From Mycobacterium sp. ACS1612 (GTDB lineage: Bacteria > Actinomycetota > Actinomycetes > Mycobacteriales > Mycobacteriaceae), in NCBI RefSeq assembly GCF_001667505.1, contig NZ_LZHZ01000061.1:124001-188000 (forward strand): a stretch of 64,000 nt of DNA. The letters are read 5' to 3'. A program made the position numbers and the translations under genes. Shown here in pieces: positions 16,425-24,603 of this stretch (position 1 is the stretch's first letter; each line of letters begins with the position of its first letter). Under the pieces are notes generated by a model that ran no database searches, had not been told where the DNA came from, and saw only the letters and a list, made by a program, of their open reading frames with translations.

Positions 16425-17012
16425 CTACGCCGACAGCAGCGAGATCATCTGCTCGGCGGCGGCCTTGAGCGCCGCGGGCTTGGCCCCGCCCTTGTGCAGC
16501 GCCTCCTGGCCGCGCATGAACGCCAGCACGGTGGTGGCCAGCGCCTGGGGGTCCTGCTTCTTGTCGATGGCGCCGTCGCGCTGGGCCTCTTCAATGCATC
16601 GGGCAAGCTCGGCCGCCCATGTCGCATAAGCACTTTCGATCGCATGTTCCACGACGCCGTCGGTGGCGCTCAGTTCGGCGGCGCTCTTGGCCATCATGCA
16701 GCCGCGCCGCATTTTGTCAGCGTTGATGTCCTTGACCTGCCCGCGAATGTGCCGCACCAGTCGGTCGTAGGCGCTGTACCTGGGATCTCGCAGTGCGTCG
16801 CGAACGCGGTCCATCGCGGTGCCGATGTAGTCGTCGAGAGTCCTCATGAACAGCGCGTGCTTGTCGCCGAACGCCCCGTACAGCGACCCCTTGCCGAGAC
16901 CGGTGGCCGAGGTCAGGTCGTCGACCGACGTCGCGGCGTACCCCCGCGACCAGAACTCGTCGCGTGCGGCGGCGATCACTTCACCTTCGTCGAACTTGCG
17001 AGGTCGAGGCAT
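16425..17012 (-). CDS. TetR/AcrR family transcriptional regulator
   Basis: 195 residues. HTH at about residues 28-50 (TSATGLGKGSLYGAFGDKHALF), then a helical ligand domain with RRGCMMAKSAAELSATD, characteristic of a large TetR branch that controls SDR genes. It sits directly upstream of the truncated SDR on the same strand and is flanked by two similar operator-like sequences. It was presumably the regulator of the intact dehydrogenase and may now regulate only itself. Confidence 0.85.
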   Translation of the reverse strand: MPRPRKFDEGEVIAAARDEFWSRGYAATSVDDLTSATGLGKGSLYGAFGDKHALFMRTLDDYIGTAMDRVRDALRDPRYSAYDRLVRHIRGQVKDINADKMRRGCMMAKSAAELSATDGVVEHAIESAYATWAAELARCIEEAQRDGAIDKKQDPQALATTVLAFMRGQEALHKGGAKPAALKAAAEQMISLLSA

Positions 17013-17033
17013 TCCCTCAGTGTACGCGCGTTA

Positions 17034-17049
17034 TGGACCGGTTAGTACG
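17034..17049. promoter_or_regulatory. Candidate TetR operator, site 2
   Basis: TGGACCGGTTAGTACG lies 22 bases upstream of the TetR start and shares the pattern TGGAC, five bases, AGT with the site at 16375. Symmetry is imperfect; support comes mainly from the recurrence. Confidence 0.4.
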
Positions 17050-17051
17050 AA

Positions 17052-17888
17052 TCAGCCCTTGACCAGCACCGCGCGCGTGTAGAGCAGATGAAAACCCCTG
17101 CGCGCAACGTTCTGTTGCGACTTCGACCCTGGTGCGGTGGTGACGACGGCGATGTCGCAGCCGGCGCGCGCGGCGTCGGCCAGTCGCGCGGCCAGCAGCG
17201 CGGTCTGCACGCCGCGTCGGCGGTGCGCGGGTGACGTCGCGGCACCGGTCAACTGCGCGATGCCCTCGGATATCCGCATGCTTGCACCGCCGGCCACCAC
17301 GCCGTCGCGCCGCGCGAGATACGGTTTGGCGCCTGCTTGTTCGGTGTCGCCGATCACATTCTCGATGGTCTCGCGGGGGAAGTCCTCGTGCGCGGGCACG
17401 CCCTCTTCATCGGGGTGGGCGAAGCCGTCGATCACGACCTCGAGCCACGCCGCACGGTCGTCGCTCGGCCGGACCTCGACACCAGGCGGCGTGACGGTCT
17501 CCATGTCGCCGTCCAGCGACCGGCCCAACACGTTCTCGAACGACACCAGTTGATAGCCGCGGGCGGTCAGGGCCGCGCCGATCGCGGGGTCGGCGAGGTT
17601 GGTCAGTTCGACCCGGGTCGCGGCGCCACGCGCGGCGAACTCGTGCTCGATCGCCTCGAGCGCATCGCCGTCCGGCGCTCCGCCGAAACCGAGGCCGACG
17701 ACCTTGTTCAGCGGCGAGCCCTCCCCGGCGTAGCACGCCGCACCGCCCGCGATCGGAACCACGAACACCGCCGCACCCACCCGTTGCCCGGCGAACTCGG
17801 TCGCGGTGGTGATCATCTGCGTCTCAACACGTTCAATACGTTCGGCCAGGGCTGTGCTGCCGAAGAGCGGCGTCGCGTCAGTAGTCAT
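17052..17888 (-). CDS. GNAT-family N-acetyltransferase
   Basis: 278 residues. The acetyl-CoA binding segment is the C-terminal AQLTGAATSPAHRRRGVQTALLAARL (~220-245), a good match to the R/Q-x-x-G-x-G/A motif. The N-terminal half is a second, degenerate GNAT-like module (RGYQLVSFENVLGRSL). Acceptor unknown. Convergent with nothing, divergent from the membrane-protein gene at 17935 with 46 bases between them. Probably monocistronic. Confidence 0.8.
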   Translation of the reverse strand: MTTDATPLFGSTALAERIERVETQMITTATEFAGQRVGAAVFVVPIAGGAACYAGEGSPLNKVVGLGFGGAPDGDALEAIEHEFAARGAATRVELTNLADPAIGAALTARGYQLVSFENVLGRSLDGDMETVTPPGVEVRPSDDRAAWLEVVIDGFAHPDEEGVPAHEDFPRETIENVIGDTEQAGAKPYLARRDGVVAGGASMRISEGIAQLTGAATSPAHRRRGVQTALLAARLADAARAGCDIAVVTTAPGSKSQQNVARRGFHLLYTRAVLVKG

Positions 17889-17934
17889 CGAATGGTCAGA
17901 TTAGTTGCAGGTTGCGCCGAATAGGCTGGCCTTC

Positions 17935-19290
17935 GTGCGGATCGGTCGCAAGGAGACGGTGGCAGTCGCCGTCGGCGCGCTCCTGGTGGTCGCGGCGTTC
18001 GTCGTCCCACATCTGCATCTGGGCATCGTCACGCCGCTGATCCGCGCCTCGCCCGCCCGGTTCTACAGCTTCGCCGACACCGCACCGATCTTCGGGTGGT
18101 GGAACGCGCACATCGGGTGGGGCACCGGCCCTGCGATCGTGATCGGCGTCGCCGCAGTGCTGTGGGGTCAGGCCGTCGCAGCGCGTCTGCCGTGGCGTGC
18201 TGTGCCGTGGGCCGCATGGGCCACCTCGTGCGCGTGGGCGTTCTCGCTGGCGATGATCGACGGTTGGTACCGCGGCTTCGCGCATCGCCTCGCCGCGCAG
18301 CACGAGTACCTGCGCCAGGTGCCCACCATCACCGACATCCCGAACGCGGTGCGCACCTTCGCGAGCAGAATCCCTGACTTTCAAGCGAATTCGTGGATCA
18401 CTCACGTGTCGGGGCATCCGCCTGGCGCATTGTTGACATTCGTCTGGCTCGACCGCATCGGGCTGGGCGGTGGCGCGTGGGCGGGACTGCTGTGCCTGCT
18501 CGTCGGCTCGAGTGCCGCGGCCGCGATCGTCGTCGCGCTGCGCAGTTTGGCGAACGAACCGACGGCCAGGTCGGCGGCACCGTTCGTCGCGGTCGCGCCG
18601 ACAGCCATCTGGATCGCGGTGTCGGCGGACGGCTACTTCGCGGGGGTGGCGGCCTGGGGTGTCGCTCTGCTGGCGTTGGCGGTTCGGCGCACGGTGCGAT
18701 GGCCCGTGCTGGCCGCCGTGGGTTCGGGACTGTTGCTCGGCTGGGGCATCTTCCTCAACTACGGCCTCGGCTTGATGGCGTTGCCAGCGGTGGCCGTGCT
18801 GATCGCAGCGGCGAATTGGCGGTCGGCCGTCGCGGCCCTGGTGCCCGCGGTGCTTGCCGCTCTGGCGGTCGTCGGGGTGTTCGCGCTGGCGGGATTCTGG
18901 TGGTTCGACGGTTACACGCTGGTGCAGCATCGTTATTGGCAGGGCATCGCGAACGACCGGCCATTCCAATACTGGTCGTGGGCGAACCTGGCGTCGGTGG
19001 TGTGTGCGATCGGCCTCGGCAGCGTCGCCGGCATCGGCAGGGTGTTCGACATCGCGGCGATCAAGCGCCGCTCGGGGTTGCACCTGGTGGTGCTCGGCGC
19101 GCTGTTGTCGATCGTGTGCGCGGACCTGTCGATGCTGAGTAAGGCTGAGACCGAACGTATTTGGCTGCCGTTCATGGTTTGGCTCACCGCGGCGGGCTCC
19201 TTGCTGCCGTCGCGGTCACAGCGTTGGTGGCTGGCCCTCAATGTCATCGGCGCGTTGCTGCTCAACCACTTCATCCTGACGAACTGGTAG
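17935..19290 (+). CDS. Polytopic integral membrane protein (Rv0541c-like)
   Basis: 451 residues (GTG at 17935; a TTG ten codons upstream is possible) with about ten to twelve hydrophobic helices. The N-terminal pattern with a large first periplasmic loop and SGHPPGALLTFVWLDR resembles polyprenyl-sugar-dependent GT-C transferases, but no catalytic Asp motif was firmly identified. Length and position match the conserved membrane protein that accompanies the GT2/DUF2064 genes in M. tuberculosis. Its stop abuts the stop of the convergent ECF41 gene. Confidence 0.7.
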   Translation: MRIGRKETVAVAVGALLVVAAFVVPHLHLGIVTPLIRASPARFYSFADTAPIFGWWNAHIGWGTGPAIVIGVAAVLWGQAVAARLPWRAVPWAAWATSCAWAFSLAMIDGWYRGFAHRLAAQHEYLRQVPTITDIPNAVRTFASRIPDFQANSWITHVSGHPPGALLTFVWLDRIGLGGGAWAGLLCLLVGSSAAAAIVVALRSLANEPTARSAAPFVAVAPTAIWIAVSADGYFAGVAAWGVALLALAVRRTVRWPVLAAVGSGLLLGWGIFLNYGLGLMALPAVAVLIAAANWRSAVAALVPAVLAALAVVGVFALAGFWWFDGYTLVQHRYWQGIANDRPFQYWSWANLASVVCAIGLGSVAGIGRVFDIAAIKRRSGLHLVVLGALLSIVCADLSMLSKAETERIWLPFMVWLTAAGSLLPSRSQRWWLALNVIGALLLNHFILTNW

Positions 19291-20172
19291 TCAACGGCGC
19301 AGCGCGGTTTCGCGGTTCAGGTACGACAGCTTCTCGGGATTGCGCACGATGTAGAGCCCCGAGACGAGGCCGTCGTCGATGCGCACCGCGACCACGTTGT
19401 CGATCTGGCCGTCGATCCGGATGATCAGCGCGGGCCCGCCGTTGATCTGCACCGGTTCGACGGACACCTCGCCGACGATCCTCGGCAGGCCCATACCCAG
19501 AAGGCGCGCCACCCGGTGCGCGCCCCGGATCGGCCGCTGCACCGCCTGTTTGACCCCGCCGCCGTCGCTCAACATCACCACGTCGGGAGCGAGGATGTCG
19601 ACCAGACCCTGCAGATCGCCGGTTTCGATCGCTCGCTGGAACGCGGCGAGCGCATCCCGGGTTTCGACGGAGCTGACGACACCGCGCGGCCTGCGCGCGG
19701 CGACGTGTGACCGCGCGCGGTGGGCGATCTGGCGGACCGCGGCCGGAGTCTTGTCGACGGCGTCGGCGATCTCGTCGTAATCCAACTCGAACACCTCGCG
19801 CAGCAGGAACACCGCGCGTTCGGTCGGCGTCAACGTCTCCATCACCAACAACATCGCCATCGACACGCTGTCGGCCAATTCGACGTCCTCGGCGACATCG
19901 GGCGTGGTTAGCAGTGGCTCTGGTAGCCAGGGCCCGACGTAGGCCTCCTTGCGGCGGCCCAGCGTCCGCAACCGGCCCAGCGCCTGACGAGTGGCGATGC
20001 GGACCAGGTACGCGCGCTGATCGCGGACCGAGTCGAGGTCCACATCCACCCATCGCAGCCAGGTCTCCTGCAGCACGTCTTCGGCGTCGGCGGCCGAACC
20101 CAGCAACTCGTAAGCGGCGGTGAAGAGCAGGTTGCGATGCGCCAGGAACGCCTGGGTTGCGATGTCGGACAT
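19291..20172 (-). CDS. ECF41-group RNA polymerase sigma factor (SigJ-like)
   Basis: 293 residues. Regions 2 and 4 fill the first ~165 residues (ADAEDVLQETWLRWVDV, TPTERAVFLLREVFELDYDEIADAV). A fused SnoaL-like C-terminal domain carries the three ECF41 hallmarks: WLPEPL between regions, DGGGV, and NPEKL near the end. The C-terminal domain is known to tune sigma activity in this group, replacing an anti-sigma factor. The ATG at 20172 is only about 9 bases past the predicted -10 element, so a leaderless mRNA is likely. It diverges from its AhpD-like partner. Confidence 0.92.
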   Translation of the reverse strand: MSDIATQAFLAHRNLLFTAAYELLGSAADAEDVLQETWLRWVDVDLDSVRDQRAYLVRIATRQALGRLRTLGRRKEAYVGPWLPEPLLTTPDVAEDVELADSVSMAMLLVMETLTPTERAVFLLREVFELDYDEIADAVDKTPAAVRQIAHRARSHVAARRPRGVVSSVETRDALAAFQRAIETGDLQGLVDILAPDVVMLSDGGGVKQAVQRPIRGAHRVARLLGMGLPRIVGEVSVEPVQINGGPALIIRIDGQIDNVVAVRIDDGLVSGLYIVRNPEKLSYLNRETALRR

Positions 20173-20180
20173 GTCCACAA

Positions 20181-20207
20181 GACACCGGCCGGCACCGATT
20201 TGTGACA
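20181..20207 (-). promoter_or_regulatory. ECF41-type promoter for the sigma gene
   Basis: On the minus strand TGTCACA (20207-20201), 16 bases, then TGTC (20184-20181). This matches the described ECF41 layout (TGTCACA, 16 bases, CGTC) with one mismatch, implying autoregulation. Confidence 0.65.
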
Positions 20208-20218
20208 TCGGCTGAGGA

Positions 20219-20245
20219 TGTCACAAACGACGGGCCGTCGGCATC
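20219..20245 (+). promoter_or_regulatory. ECF41-type promoter for the AhpD-like gene
   Basis: TGTCACA (20219-20225), 16 bases, then CATC (20242-20245), one mismatch from CGTC. The identical -35 heptamer occurs in mirror orientation 11 bases away for the sigma gene, so one sigma should drive both. Confidence 0.65.
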
Positions 20246-20274
20246 TGATGTGCACCACGACAGAGGAGGAAGCA

Positions 20275-20760
20275 ATGGACGCCCGAATCGATCTGATGAA
20301 CAACGAGGTGGCCACCAAGTTCGCCAAGCGGTTCGTCAACGCCAGCCTGGTGCTCGACCAGTCGACGCTGCCGAAGGCCACCCAGGAGTTGGTCAGCCTG
20401 CGGGCGAGTCAGATCAACGGCTGCGCCGTCTGCGTCGACATGCACACCAAGGAGGCGTCGGCGGCCGGTGAAGATGCGGTGCGGCTGAACTTGGTTGCGG
20501 CGTGGCGTGAGGCGATCGTGTTCACCGATGCCGAACGCGCGGCGCTGGCGTTGGCCGAGGAGGGCACCCGGCTCGCCGATGCTCATGAGGGGGTGTCCGA
20601 CGCGACCTGGGCGCAGGTGCGTGAGCACTACGACGACGATCAGATTGCGGCGCTGGTCTGCCTGGTCGCGCTGATCAATGCGGCCAACCGGCTGAACGTG
20701 ATCGTGCGGAATCCGGCAGGCGACTACCAGCCCGGGATGTTCGCTGGTATGACCAGTTGA
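20275..20760 (+). CDS. AhpD-like carboxymuconolactone decarboxylase family protein
   Basis: 161 residues, all-helical. Seen: SQINGCAVCVDMHTKEA with Cys50, Cys53 and His57, the AhpD-type redox motif CxxCxxxH. ATG at 20275 is fixed by GAGGAGGAAG just upstream. Members of this family are the typical ECF41 partner gene, and a peroxidase or oxidoreductase role is expected though no substrate is known. Divergent from the sigma gene with a promoter that sigma should recognise. Confidence 0.88.
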   Translation: MDARIDLMNNEVATKFAKRFVNASLVLDQSTLPKATQELVSLRASQINGCAVCVDMHTKEASAAGEDAVRLNLVAAWREAIVFTDAERAALALAEEGTRLADAHEGVSDATWAQVREHYDDDQIAALVCLVALINAANRLNVIVRNPAGDYQPGMFAGMTS

Positions 20761-20772
20761 GTGCCGCTCGGA

Positions 20773-20822
20773 GTCGAGTGGCCTGTTATGGCACGCATTT
20801 TCGCCTCAGGTGGCCACTCGAC
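20773..20822. repeat. Inverted repeat between convergent genes
   Basis: GTCGAGTGGCC (20773-20783) and GGCCACTCGAC (20812-20822) are perfect 11-base arms around a 28-base loop. The right arm lies inside the 3' end of the methyltransferase gene. It may act as a bidirectional terminator or be a dispersed mycobacterial palindrome. Confidence 0.6.
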
Positions 20823-21453
20823 CGGGTCCCGCCGCCAGGCTGGCCACCACGCGGCGGCCGATCGGGTGGATGCCCGCGACCGTGAGACCCACGTCGTCGG
20901 CGAGTCGCGTTGCGCAGTCGATACCTACCGACGCCCACTGAAACCACGGGCCGATCGCACGCGCCGACTCGAGCCGAACCCATCCGGTGTGAATCCCCTC
21001 GACGGCTGAATCGAATTCGGCAAGACAGCGTCCGCCCTGGCGCAGCAGTTCGCCCGCCCGCCGCAGGATCCGCCACGGGTCACCGCCAAGGCCGACATTG
21101 CCGTCGGCCAGCAGCACGGTGTGCCACCGCCCGGCACCTGGCAACGGGTCGAACACGTCGCGGCGCAGGGCTGGCGCACCGCTGCGGCGCGCCAGGGTGA
21201 CCGCGGTGGCTGACTGGTCCACCCCGAGCGCGGGCACTCCCCGCTGCACCAGATTGGCAACCAAACGCCCTGGGCCGCAACCCAAGTCGATCGTCGGGCC
21301 GCTGCACATCCCGACCAGCGTTCGGTCGAAATGCGCATCGGCGTTCCGGCCGCCAAGCCACCTGCGCACCGGCAGCCGATCGAGGCGGCCGTCGTCGTGT
21401 CGAAGCCAGCAGCGCTCGCCGTCGAGGGCGCGGTCGTAGAGGTTACCGAGCAT
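20806..21453 (-). CDS. Class I SAM-dependent methyltransferase
   Basis: 215 residues. SAM motif I is PTIDLGCGPGRLVANLVQRGVPALGVD (about residues 52-78) followed by VLLADGNVGLGG. ATG at 21453 is chosen since the preceding in-frame sequence lies within the upstream gene; the overlap with that gene is 11 bases. Third gene of a glycosyltransferase/DUF2064/methyltransferase operon, so a methylated glycolipid or sugar product is plausible. The acceptor is not deducible. Confidence 0.8.
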   Translation of the reverse strand: MLGNLYDRALDGERCWLRHDDGRLDRLPVRRWLGGRNADAHFDRTLVGMCSGPTIDLGCGPGRLVANLVQRGVPALGVDQSATAVTLARRSGAPALRRDVFDPLPGAGRWHTVLLADGNVGLGGDPWRILRRAGELLRQGGRCLAEFDSAVEGIHTGWVRLESARAIGPWFQWASVGIDCATRLADDVGLTVAGIHPIGRRVVASLAAGPGRVAT

Positions 21454-22114
21454 GGCTGACCCCCGCGGTCGCGCGTGCGAACCGACTGTCCGGCGCGCAT
21501 CGGGTGCGGACGGCCTCGATGTCGTCGACGGTGTCGACATCGGCCAGCGTCGGAAGGATCTTCACATCCGCGACCGTGTCGGAGAGCGCGGCCAGCGTTA
21601 CCGCGCCGGTGTCCGATCGCGACATCGGAATCGTGCGCAGGCAATCGGCGGCACCGGCATCGGTGACGCCGAGAATCCACCAACCGCCGTCGCGCGCCAG
21701 GCCGAGCACCGCGTCGGCGGCCAGCAGTTCACGCGCGCACTCGGCCAGCAGTTCACCGGTCACCTGCGGGGTGTCCATGCCGATTTGCAGCACGGGCAGG
21801 CCGTTGGTCGCGGCCGCGGCATCGGCGTGCCCGTTGGCCAACCTGGCCGCGAAGTCCGCACCGCGCTGCGGCACCACCGTGAAATCGGCGAGGCGCGAAC
21901 GGATTTCGGCTCCTGCGCTGGCGCTGTCGAGGTCGCCGGTCAGCGCCGCCACCCGCGCGGCGACCGGCGCCGCGACCACTGCGTCCAGCGTATCCAGCAA
22001 TGCCGCCGCGGCGATGTCCGCCGCTGCGCGGTCTCCCACGGTGGCCGCCAACCTGGTCTTGGCCTGGCCCGGCACGGGCGCCTTGGCCACCACAAGCACG
22101 ACGACCGGGATCAC
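21443..22114 (-). CDS. DUF2064 / TIGR04282-type glycosyltransferase-like protein (Rv0540-like)
   Basis: 223 residues. Seen: LVVAKAPVPGQAKTRLA (residues 7-23), the nucleotide-sugar-like opening of the family, GMDTPQVTGELL and GGWWILGV. Proteins of this type resemble nucleotidyl- or glycosyltransferases (GT-A fold) and commonly follow a GT2 gene, as here. GTG at 22114 overlaps the GT2 stop as GTGA. Function is inferred from the family; the substrate is unknown. Confidence 0.8.
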   Translation of the reverse strand: MIPVVVLVVAKAPVPGQAKTRLAATVGDRAAADIAAAALLDTLDAVVAAPVAARVAALTGDLDSASAGAEIRSRLADFTVVPQRGADFAARLANGHADAAAATNGLPVLQIGMDTPQVTGELLAECARELLAADAVLGLARDGGWWILGVTDAGAADCLRTIPMSRSDTGAVTLAALSDTVADVKILPTLADVDTVDDIEAVRTRCAPDSRFARATAGVSHAR

Positions 22115-22761
22115 GAGATCACGCGCCAGAAGTCAAGTGCAGCAATGAAACTCCCGCGTATCGAACCGCTGACCTTTGACTTGCCTCCGGTGCGCGGGCC
22201 GTATGCGACGTCGCGTTCCACCACCCGCCAACCGGCTTGCGCCGCGCGGACCAGCAGTTCCAGCGGATAGCCGGACCTGCGATCGGTGACCCCCAGCGCC
22301 AGCAGCGCGTCGCGGCGGACCACCCGCATCGGCGCGATGTCGTGAACGGCGAGCCCATAGCGGCTACGCAGCCGCCAGCACACCGCCGCTGTGCCGAGGC
22401 GCGCATGCCATGGCCAGCGCAACCCGGCGACGGCGCGGCGGCGACCGATGGCCAGATCGGCGCCGCGGTCGAGTTCGTCCACCAGGGCCGGCAACTGGCG
22501 AGCGTCGAGGGAGCCGTCGGCGTCGATGACCGCCACGATCGGCGTCGTGGCTGCCACCACCCCCGCGTGCACCGCAGACCCGTAGCCGGGCCGCTGCTCG
22601 GCGACCACCTCGGCGCCGTGCCTGCGCGCGACGTCCGCGGTGCCGTCGGTGCTGTTGTTGTCGACCACCAGCGGCCGGTAGCCATCGGGCATGGCGGCAA
22701 GGACCCCCGGTAGCGACGACGCCTCGTTGAGACAGGGCAGCACCACCGTGACGTCCGGCAT
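22111..22761 (-). CDS. GT2-family glycosyltransferase (Rv0539-like)
   Basis: 216 residues. GT-A fold signatures: VTVVLPCLNEASSLPGVLAAMP, VDNNSTDGTADVA and the metal-binding VIDADGSLDARQLP. No C-terminal membrane helices follow, unlike dolichyl-phosphate-mannose synthases with added domains. ATG at 22761 begins at the conserved MPDVTVV; upstream sequence is intergenic. First gene of a three-gene operon and divergent from a two-component system 105 bases away. Likely transfers a sugar to a polyprenyl phosphate or lipid, by family analogy. Confidence 0.85.
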   Translation of the reverse strand: MPDVTVVLPCLNEASSLPGVLAAMPDGYRPLVVDNNSTDGTADVARRHGAEVVAEQRPGYGSAVHAGVVAATTPIVAVIDADGSLDARQLPALVDELDRGADLAIGRRRAVAGLRWPWHARLGTAAVCWRLRSRYGLAVHDIAPMRVVRRDALLALGVTDRRSGYPLELLVRAAQAGWRVVERDVAYGPRTGGKSKVSGSIRGSFIAALDFWRVIS

Positions 22762-22866
22762 GGTTTCCGACGTTAGGCCGTCCACGACGCAAGCTGCAAC
22801 GAATGAACAGTGACGGAACAATGACATAGGCGCAGGTAGCGGCACCGCCGGATTAAGGTCTAAACC

Positions 22867-23550
22867 ATGACGCGCGTACTGATCGCCGACGACGACATTG
22901 TCGTGCGTGATGTCGTGCGCCGGTACCTGGAGCGCGACGGCCTGGACGTCTCGATCGCACACGACGGCGCCGAGGCGATGCGGCTACTCGGCTCCCAGCA
23001 CATCGACGTCGCGGTGCTCGACGTGATGATGCCGGGACCGGACGGGCTCACGCTGTGCCGCAGCCTGCGGCAGCGCGGCAGCTACGCCATGCCGGTGATC
23101 CTGCTGACCGCGCTCGGCGAGGAGGACGACCGGATCGCAGGCCTCGAGGCCGGGGCCGACGATTACGTCACCAAGCCGTTCAGCCCGCGGGAGTTGGCGC
23201 TGCGCGTCCGCTCGGTGCTGCGGCGGGCCGCCTCACCGGTCAACACGTTGCCCACGGACGTCACCGTCGGCGAGATGACCGTCTCGACCGCCGCACGGTC
23301 GGTGACCATCGCCGGAGAGCCCGTCAGCTTGACCAACCGCGAGTTCGATCTGCTGACGTTCTTCCTCACCCATACCGACACCGTGTTCTCGCGCGAGGAG
23401 TTGTTGAAGGAAGTGTGGCGCTGGGACTTCGGCGACCTGTCGACGGTCACCGTGCACGTCAAGCGGCTACGGTCCAAACTCGGCAGACACCATCGGGTGC
23501 AGACCGTGTGGGGCCGCGGATACCTGTGGGATGGCAACAGTGCCGAATGA
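22867..23550 (+). CDS. OmpR/PhoB-type response regulator
   Basis: 227 residues. Receiver domain with acidic pocket DDD near residues 8-10, phospho-acceptor Asp52 (VLDVMMPG) and Lys in VTKPFSP. Winged-helix domain from ~130 to the end (LTNREFDLLTFFLTH, VHVKRLRSKLG, TVWGRGY). Overlaps the sensor kinase gene by 20 bases, so the two form one unit. Target genes are unknown; divergent transcription from the GT2 operon makes that operon a candidate. Confidence 0.92.
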   Translation: MTRVLIADDDIVVRDVVRRYLERDGLDVSIAHDGAEAMRLLGSQHIDVAVLDVMMPGPDGLTLCRSLRQRGSYAMPVILLTALGEEDDRIAGLEAGADDYVTKPFSPRELALRVRSVLRRAASPVNTLPTDVTVGEMTVSTAARSVTIAGEPVSLTNREFDLLTFFLTHTDTVFSREELLKEVWRWDFGDLSTVTVHVKRLRSKLGRHHRVQTVWGRGYLWDGNSAE

Positions 23551-24559
23551 CTTGTGGGAGATCGCCGCGTGGGCGCTGGCATGCTCGGTGCCCGTGGTGC
23601 TCGCCGGAGCGATCATCATCCGGTTGGCGCGGTCGTGGTCGCTGGCCGTCAGCATGGTGGCACTGGTGCTGATCCCGGTGTTGGCGACGTTCAGCGGCGT
23701 GCTGGGCGCCAGCGGGTTCATGATCACCGAGACGTTCGAGCGCACCGCCGTCGTGCTGGTGATCGTGTCGGTGGTGACCCTGCCTGCCGCGGTGATGCTG
23801 GCGCGTTATCAGGCACGAAGGACGGTGTGGGAGCAGGAGATTCGCGATTCCGAACGCGCTGCTGAGCATTCACGTCGTCGGTTGGTCGCATTCGTCAGCC
23901 ACGACCTGCGCACGCCGCTGGCGGGCATCAGGGCCGTGTCGGAGGCCATCGCCGACGGCGTGGTGCCCGATTCTGAGGTTCGAGTGCACGCGAAAACGAT
24001 TGAGCAGGAATCGATTCGGCTGTCCGAAATGGTCGACGACCTGTTCGAGATGTCCAAGATCAATGCGGGTGCGGTGGAACCGGTGCTCGACAAGGTGGCG
24101 CTCGACGAGGTTGTCGACGATGTGCTTGCCGCACACCGGATTGCCGCTGAGCGGGCCGGGGTGTTGTTGAAGGCGGAGTTGCCAAACAAGCCAGTGCAGG
24201 TCCTTGGCAGCGACCGGGCGCTGGTGCGGGTGCTGTCCAATCTGGTTGCGAACGCGATCGCCCATACGCCGTCCGGCGGCAAGGTGTTGCTGGCGCTGGG
24301 CTCCGACGAGCACGGCGCATGGGCCCGCGTCGACGACACCGGGGTCGGCATCGACGAGGCCGACCTGCCGCGGGTGTTCGACGTCGCGTACCGCGGCTCC
24401 AATGACCGGGTGCCGCGGGCCGATTCGTCATTGCCGAGCGGATCGGGGTTGGGGCTTGCCATCGCGGCCGGGTTGGTGCAGGCGCATCGCGGCACGTTGT
24501 CGGCGCACAACCTCGGCACGGGCGCGCGCTTCGAGGTGCGGTTGCCGCTGGCCGACTAA
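23531..24559 (+). CDS. Sensor histidine kinase
   Basis: 342 residues. Two to three hydrophobic helices in the first ~85 residues with little extracytoplasmic sequence between them, then a DHp helix with His124 in FVSHDLRTPLAGI. ATPase motifs follow: N box NLVANAIAHTPSGG, G1 VDDTGVGIDEADLPRVFD, and G2 SGSGLGLAIAAGL. The lack of a sizeable sensor domain suggests membrane or intramembrane signal sensing. Partner of the regulator at 22867. Confidence 0.9.
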   Translation: MATVPNDLWEIAAWALACSVPVVLAGAIIIRLARSWSLAVSMVALVLIPVLATFSGVLGASGFMITETFERTAVVLVIVSVVTLPAAVMLARYQARRTVWEQEIRDSERAAEHSRRRLVAFVSHDLRTPLAGIRAVSEAIADGVVPDSEVRVHAKTIEQESIRLSEMVDDLFEMSKINAGAVEPVLDKVALDEVVDDVLAAHRIAAERAGVLLKAELPNKPVQVLGSDRALVRVLSNLVANAIAHTPSGGKVLLALGSDEHGAWARVDDTGVGIDEADLPRVFDVAYRGSNDRVPRADSSLPSGSGLGLAIAAGLVQAHRGTLSAHNLGTGARFEVRLPLAD

Positions 24560-24603
24560 GGGCCTAGCGTTTCGGCGCTGTAGCGGCGGGTAACACTGCC
24601 GCC

